A stretch of DNA of 64,000 nt from Sphingobacterium allocomposti (GTDB taxonomy: Bacteria > Bacteroidota > Bacteroidia > Sphingobacteriales > Sphingobacteriaceae): the NCBI RefSeq assembly GCF_008124885.1, contig NZ_VNHX01000002.1:62001-126000 (forward strand), given 5' to 3'. Of the stretch, positions 61,201 through 64,000 are shown piece by piece (within the stretch, counting starts at the first letter, position 1; every line of letters begins with the position of its first letter). Under the pieces are notes generated by a model, which made no database searches, was not told the DNA's origin, and saw nothing but the letters and a program-made list of their open reading frames with translations. The translations under genes were made by a program, and so were the position numbers.

Positions 61201-61834
61201 CTTTTTTAGCCTGCGCCTCAAGTTGCTTTAGATTTTTGCTAATCTCGTGAAGAAGATCATCCACGCGCGACAGGTCGGACTCCGTGTCTTTAAGTTTAGC
61301 GAGGGTCTGTTTTTTACGGACTTTGTATTTAGAGATCCCCGAAGCTTCTTCAAACAAGTTTCGGCGGGAGTTATCTTTGTTGTTGATGATCTCATCGATC
61401 ATCTTCAGTTCGATAATCGCATAAGAATCTGCTCCTAGTCCAGTGTCCAAAAAGAGGTCGGTGATGTCCTTCAGCCGGCATTTGACGTCGTTGAGCCGAT
61501 ATTCGCTGTCTCCGTTGCGATACAGTTTACGGGTGATCGTTACCGTAGAAAACTCGGTAGGCAATAGCTGACTGTTGTTTTCGAAGGTCAACGAGACTTC
61601 TGCTAAATTCGCGGGCTTTCGGTTAGCCGTGCCGTTGAAGATGATGTTCTCCATCTTTTCCGACCGGAGCATACGCGTGCTTTGCTCGCCCAACACCCAG
61701 CGTATGGCATCCACCACGTTAGATTTACCACACCCGTTCGGCCCCACGATGGCGGTAACACCTTCATTGAAATTGATGGTGATTTTATCGCCAAAGCTCT
61801 TAAATCCTTTGATCTCTAATTTTGTCAACTGCAT
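58292..61834 (-). CDS. smc: Chromosome segregation protein SMC
   Basis: This 1180-residue protein has the Walker A motif GPNGCGKSN (31-39) in the N-terminal head, two long coiled coils (about 165-500 and 690-1010) separated by the hinge (about 510-670, with GFPESIKFLRKNAGWKKSYPLFSDIL at its edge) and the C-terminal head with signature LSGGEKTLTATALLFSLYLL and Walker B FCVFDEVDAPLDD. It organises and segregates the chromosome with ScpA/ScpB, which are not in the window. Length is normal. Monocistronic; start MQLTKLEIKGFKSFGDK is the family N-terminus. Confidence 0.97.
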   Translation of the reverse strand: MQLTKLEIKGFKSFGDKITINFNEGVTAIVGPNGCGKSNVVDAIRWVLGEQSTRMLRSEKMENIIFNGTANRKPANLAEVSLTFENNSQLLPTEFSTVTITRKLYRNGDSEYRLNDVKCRLKDITDLFLDTGLGADSYAIIELKMIDEIINNKDNSRRNLFEEASGISKYKVRKKQTLAKLKDTESDLSRVDDLLHEISKNLKQLEAQAKKADKYFQLKDEYRQASVGLAYYRLEGFSADLERIAEQESIQQETITQIHSAIAEQEEQLKKLREDILSKEKNLATQQKSTNEYINKIRAYESDKKIKNEQIKHLQDKETRLTAELAQDRSQLEHVLHTIKRLHEELYEEQQALEMLQQTIEKNKTEVDEIRIQQQSAKAKLDECTLRSSTIQNKTYKLEKDIAVLNIQKEALQQESLRTVSDTTVKEEELTEFNRAVAELEARVDIQQNQYDAAVLAEQQLQRQMQEVEERLTETRLQISRESRLVDAKQNEYNLTKSLVDNLEGFPESIKFLRKNAGWKKSYPLFSDILFCQEEYRVAIENYLEPVMNHYVVENRQEAVQAIQLLSDASRGRANFFVLDAIQQPDSPSVAVPSDYVVPALDVVKVDKKYAALCEHLLRHVFLLKSEAADSLDEELPAEDVVILHPEGKFSKHRLGVSGGSIGLFEGKRIGRAKNLENLAKEIKDLTRRIEELQAQEAEDVDRLATLRLSSQRDVIDELRNILNRLNNELLTVKTKQEQYQAFITNSQNRKQDIESKIVTINEELETAEPALATLKSEQANCQEEVMSLQEVYTELSEVLTDKSAAFNQENIRFHQQQNKVSSLQKDVEYRETQQESLETRIAKNTAEFEQVKKDMTDAQQYTDVNDDDLVAMYAQKEALEKGLQEIEEEFFAARRKINELEESISQLRRNKDQNDFLLAELKDKKTSLQIELNSLKERLAVEFDIDINTLLEGDMPDIAASQEELTETCTRLKKQLDTYGSINPMAKEAYDEMNDRHSFISKEKGDLLEAKASLMATINEIDQTANDKFMQAFNTVRDNFIQVFRSLFNQEDSCDMILTDPNNPLESDIDIIARPKGKRPLSINQLSGGEKTLTATALLFSLYLLKPAPFCVFDEVDAPLDDTNIDKFNNIIRDFSANSQFIIVSHNKRTIASTDIIYGVTMVEQGVSRVVPVDLRDVA

Positions 61835-61975
61835 ATGTTGCCCCTCTTCTTTCTAAAAAATCGAAGGACGAAAATACAGAATTTTCAATATAACTGAAAG
61901 AGACCGTAATCAGGAGTTGGGAATTAGGCGTTGGTGATTAGTAATCAGAAGTTGGACAGAGGGATGGAGAAAAAG

Positions 61976-62015
61976 AAAAGGGGCGAGCGAAATGAATCAT
62001 TTAGCCTCCCCTTTC
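61976..62015 (-). terminator. Terminator of the DUF4397-type gene
   Basis: AAAAGGGGCGAGCGAAATG and CATTTAGCCTCCCCTTT form a long stem with a small loop (GG-CC rich end), followed on the minus strand by TTTTCTTTTT. It lies 39 bp past the stop at 62054. Next to it 61919-61960 is a string of short GATTAG/AATTAG-like words. Confidence 0.7.
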
Positions 62016-62053
62016 CGGATTGTTATAAAGATAAATTATGGACTGTCCTATAG

Positions 62054-62752
62054 TTAGTGTGGTATTACACCAATGTATAGGGGCATACTGTTATCCTCTT
62101 TTGTTCCGATCAACAGGATGCTGTAATAATAACCTCTGGTAAAGTTGTAGCTGTCGCGTTCGGCAATCTTGTTGCCATCTGCATCCCTGACTTCGAGCCT
62201 GAAACTTCCGCTTTCTTTGGCCACGAAGGTTTGATGTTGCACGGCGGACGCTCCGGTTTCTACTGGTCTGTCAGCAAAAGCGGGGGTGGAGCTGTCTCCG
62301 ATGAAAAGGCTGACTTCCGAAACACCGTTTGCAAGATTAAAGAAACGGAAGGCCGTTTTATCGCCCAGGTTGTCAATGACCTTATCCTGTGTCATCGCAA
62401 ACTTGGGTTGGGCGGGTGTACCGTAGACAAATGAAGAGTAGGCCGTACTATCCCTTACTGTGATTGTAGAATCGACGATAGTTTTGTTTTGGCTGGCCGA
62501 CATTGCCCGCAGGTTGCGGTTTCCTACGTATAAAGATGCTGTAGAATATCCCCTGAACATGATGGGTGCATAGCCCGCATTTAAGGTCCTTCCGTCAATC
62601 TGATAGTAAAGGCCTTCCGGACTGGTAAAGGCGTTTACAAAGGTCATAAATCCTGCCGGTACTGGAACTCTATCCTCGTCTTTTAAGCAACCTGCGAAAA
62701 ATACGAGACTGAAAAGAAGGGTTCCTAATAGCTGTATCGATATCTTTTTCAT
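62054..62752 (-). CDS. DUF4397-type lipoprotein
   Basis: This 232-residue protein has a lipoprotein signal (LLFSLVFFAGC, Cys at 22) and two beta-sandwich repeats resembling DUF4397 (GFMTFVNAFTSPEGLYYQIDGRTLN...GYSTASLYVGNRNLRAM and FRFFNLANGVSEVSLFIGDSSTPAF, then YNFTRGYYYSILLIG). Members are cell-envelope proteins of unknown role. Monocistronic with a terminator at 61976-62015. Function unknown. Confidence 0.75.
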   Translation of the reverse strand: MKKISIQLLGTLLFSLVFFAGCLKDEDRVPVPAGFMTFVNAFTSPEGLYYQIDGRTLNAGYAPIMFRGYSTASLYVGNRNLRAMSASQNKTIVDSTITVRDSTAYSSFVYGTPAQPKFAMTQDKVIDNLGDKTAFRFFNLANGVSEVSLFIGDSSTPAFADRPVETGASAVQHQTFVAKESGSFRLEVRDADGNKIAERDSYNFTRGYYYSILLIGTKEDNSMPLYIGVIPH

Positions 62753-62765
62753 CTGATTAATTGTT

Positions 62766-62855
62766 TATTCATATTGTGTTTATTTTCCAATTGCATTCAT
62801 GAGCTCACTACGTTCGGTTATTCATATTGTGTCTATTTCCAATTGCATTCATGAG
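62766..62855. repeat. Direct repeat upstream of the DUF4397-type gene
   Basis: TATTCATATTGTGTTTATTT plus TCCAATTGCATTCATGAG (62766-62803) is repeated at 62819-62855 with one base deleted and one substitution; a 15-bp spacer separates the copies. It lies just upstream of the ATG at 62752 and may contain its promoter, duplicated. Confidence 0.75.
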
Positions 62856-63376
62856 TTGGTTTCACCCCACGTATGCAACCGTTGGCCGTCAATGGTATTC
62901 GGGAGTCTATGTTTTTCTCCTTTTGCGTGGTAACATATGCTGGTTTCATGCATCATTGTTTTTGGGAATAATACGAGATGGGCTTGCCGATTGCTACAGG
63001 GAACAAGACAAAAACTTCCGGAATTCTTGACGGATCGGAAATTTGTGACCCCAGGGGAAGGTAAGACGCAGCAGATGAGTGAGACGGAGGTAAAGTGGAG
63101 ACTGCTCACACGGTAGCAAAAGACACCCAAAAGTCGTGAAGACGTAAAGGTGTAAAGCGTTTTTTGTATCGTGAGATCACGTTAGCGTGTTAGACGGGGC
63201 AAGCTGCGTTCTACCCCTGATTATAAGTCTCTAATCGCAGGTTATGTATCCCTAATCGCGAGAAACGCTTTATCTGCCCATCCGGATCGAATCATATAAC
63301 GTATGTGTTTCTATAGATAGGATTAACGACGCGAAGAAAACCTACGACGGTGGCGTCAGGCTTTTTGGAATGCTTC
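62856..63376. other. Intergenic region upstream of the DUF4397-type gene
   Basis: No gene seen. 63136-63154 matches 18 of 19 bases of 36380-36398 (inverted). Two copies of CTAATCGC at 63231-63238 and 63252-63259, 21 bp apart, form a small tandem-like repeat. A 93-codon minus frame at 62849-63130 has no coding signal. Confidence 0.4.
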
Positions 63377-64000
63377 CTATTCGTGATCGTCCCCGACGCG
63401 TTCTCCCTTTTTATTTTTCTTTTCGTGCTTGCTGTTAAAGTTGGATATCTCGACGATACGGGGAATGCTGCTTTTTGGAGCCATATCGCGTAGCTTCTTT
63501 ATCCGTTTAGCCCGCTTCAAAATCTTGAATTTTTTATTATCGCGGTATAGGTTCCAGTTCATCAGCATGACGCTCGACAGCACAACTACCAAACCTGCGA
63601 TTTGTAAAGCTGTTACCTGATGGCTTGTGAAATAGTGTGCCAGTATCAGTGCGACGATCGGGTTAATATACGCGTAAGAGCTGACCTCTGTTGCCGGGCG
63701 GTGTTGAAGCAGCCAGATGTAGCTACCGAAAGCCAGTATAGAACCCATTGTCGCGAGGTAGGCCATCGCTCCCCAGTCTACGGGGTGGACAGCGTTCAAA
63801 TCAAACCGCGCATATTCGCCGCTGACCAAGGCTACAACCGTGAAAGAAACGCCAGCCGACACCATCTGCCAGGCTGTTTTAACCATGACATGGAGATCGT
63901 TACTGTCTTTCTGTCCCTCGTTGCGTCTCTTTTCTTTGCTATACTTCGAAATCAGCGATCCGATCGTCCAGCCGATCGTACCGAGGATGAGTACGACCAT
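63377..64000 (-). CDS. EamA/DMT-family transporter (partial, N-terminus outside window)
   Basis: The visible 207 residues are the C-terminal half of a drug/metabolite transporter: GTIGWTIGSLISKYS, a second EamA repeat with MAYLATMGSILAFGSYIWLLQHRPATEVSSYAYINPIVALILAHYF and a final GLVVVLSSVMLMNW helix. A charged tail (KILKRAKRIKKLRD... GERVGDDHE) of about 50 residues follows. The gene continues beyond 64000; the Met at the window edge is internal. YedA-like members export metabolites; substrate unknown. Confidence 0.85.
   Translation of the reverse strand: MVVLILGTIGWTIGSLISKYSKEKRRNEGQKDSNDLHVMVKTAWQMVSAGVSFTVVALVSGEYARFDLNAVHPVDWGAMAYLATMGSILAFGSYIWLLQHRPATEVSSYAYINPIVALILAHYFTSHQVTALQIAGLVVVLSSVMLMNWNLYRDNKKFKILKRAKRIKKLRDMAPKSSIPRIVEISNFNSKHEKKNKKGERVGDDHE

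Noticed and set aside
62849-63130. 93-codon minus frame in the intergenic region
   Set aside because: No family similarity, low-quality composition and part of a repeat region.
1-64000. tRNA, rRNA, CRISPR, insertion sequence or prophage
   Set aside because: Gene-free stretches were read on both strands; no cloverleaf, spaced repeats, transposase or integrase text was recognised. A dedicated search (tRNAscan, ISfinder) could still find degenerate cases.

Overview
This window looks like a chromosomal segment of a Bacteroidota bacterium, most likely Sphingobacteriaceae (Sphingobacterium, Pedobacter or Parapedobacter-like). The evidence is the gene content (TamL/TamB pair, HmuY-type lipoproteins, DUF3857 transglutaminase-like proteins, UbiD, DASH cryptochrome, DUF1080, DUF4397), the repeated TTTG / TAnnTTTG promoter pattern typical of the phylum, and the rarity of strong Shine-Dalgarno sites. 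No tRNA, rRNA, CRISPR array, prophage or insertion sequence was seen. Assignment to a genus cannot be made from this sequence alone.

Layout. 1-8.3 kb: housekeeping genes: the end of the str operon (rpsG partial, rpsL), a stand-alone GroES-like protein, RNase R, a Fur-family regulator, a small transaldolase, an EntS-type MFS transporter, a retropepsin-like protease and malate dehydrogenase. 8.8-16.4 kb: the tamB-tamL operon for outer-membrane biogenesis. 17-21.4 kb: two convergent DUF3857/transglutaminase-like secreted proteins. 21.5-23.3 kb: small genes, including a Tat-type lipoprotein, a YqaE-like membrane peptide and a gene split by a 7-G tract. 23.5-35 kb: valS, an LtaS-like sulfatase, an outer-membrane protein, sucAB and a DASH cryptochrome. 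35.3-42.5 kb: an SDR-like protein, ubiD, asnB, a DUF1080 protein, folB and hsp20.

42.5-56.4 kb is a haem-acquisition island. The minus strand carries, in transcription order, a TonB-dependent receptor, two HmuY-family lipoproteins, then a third HmuY, a DUF5018-like lipoprotein, an orphan secreted protein, a second DUF5018-like lipoprotein and a dihaem peroxidase; a biliverdin-forming haem oxygenase follows as a separate unit. The plus strand carries the divergent ABC importer hmuTUV and an AraC-family regulator. The working model is capture of haem at the surface by HmuY proteins, outer-membrane transport by the receptor, inner-membrane import by HmuTUV and ring opening by haem oxygenase. A 32-bp motif (26/32 identical) lies upstream of both the receptor and the third hmuY, each time with the TTTG core of a candidate -7 element at exactly the same offset. 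This suggests two promoters under a shared activator, possibly the AraC-type protein, and is the most interesting regulatory signal found here.

56.9-64 kb: a second MFS exporter, SMC, a DUF4397-type lipoprotein and the C-terminal part of an EamA transporter cut by the window end. Intergenic regions contain several palindromic REP-like elements and convincing intrinsic terminators, listed individually.
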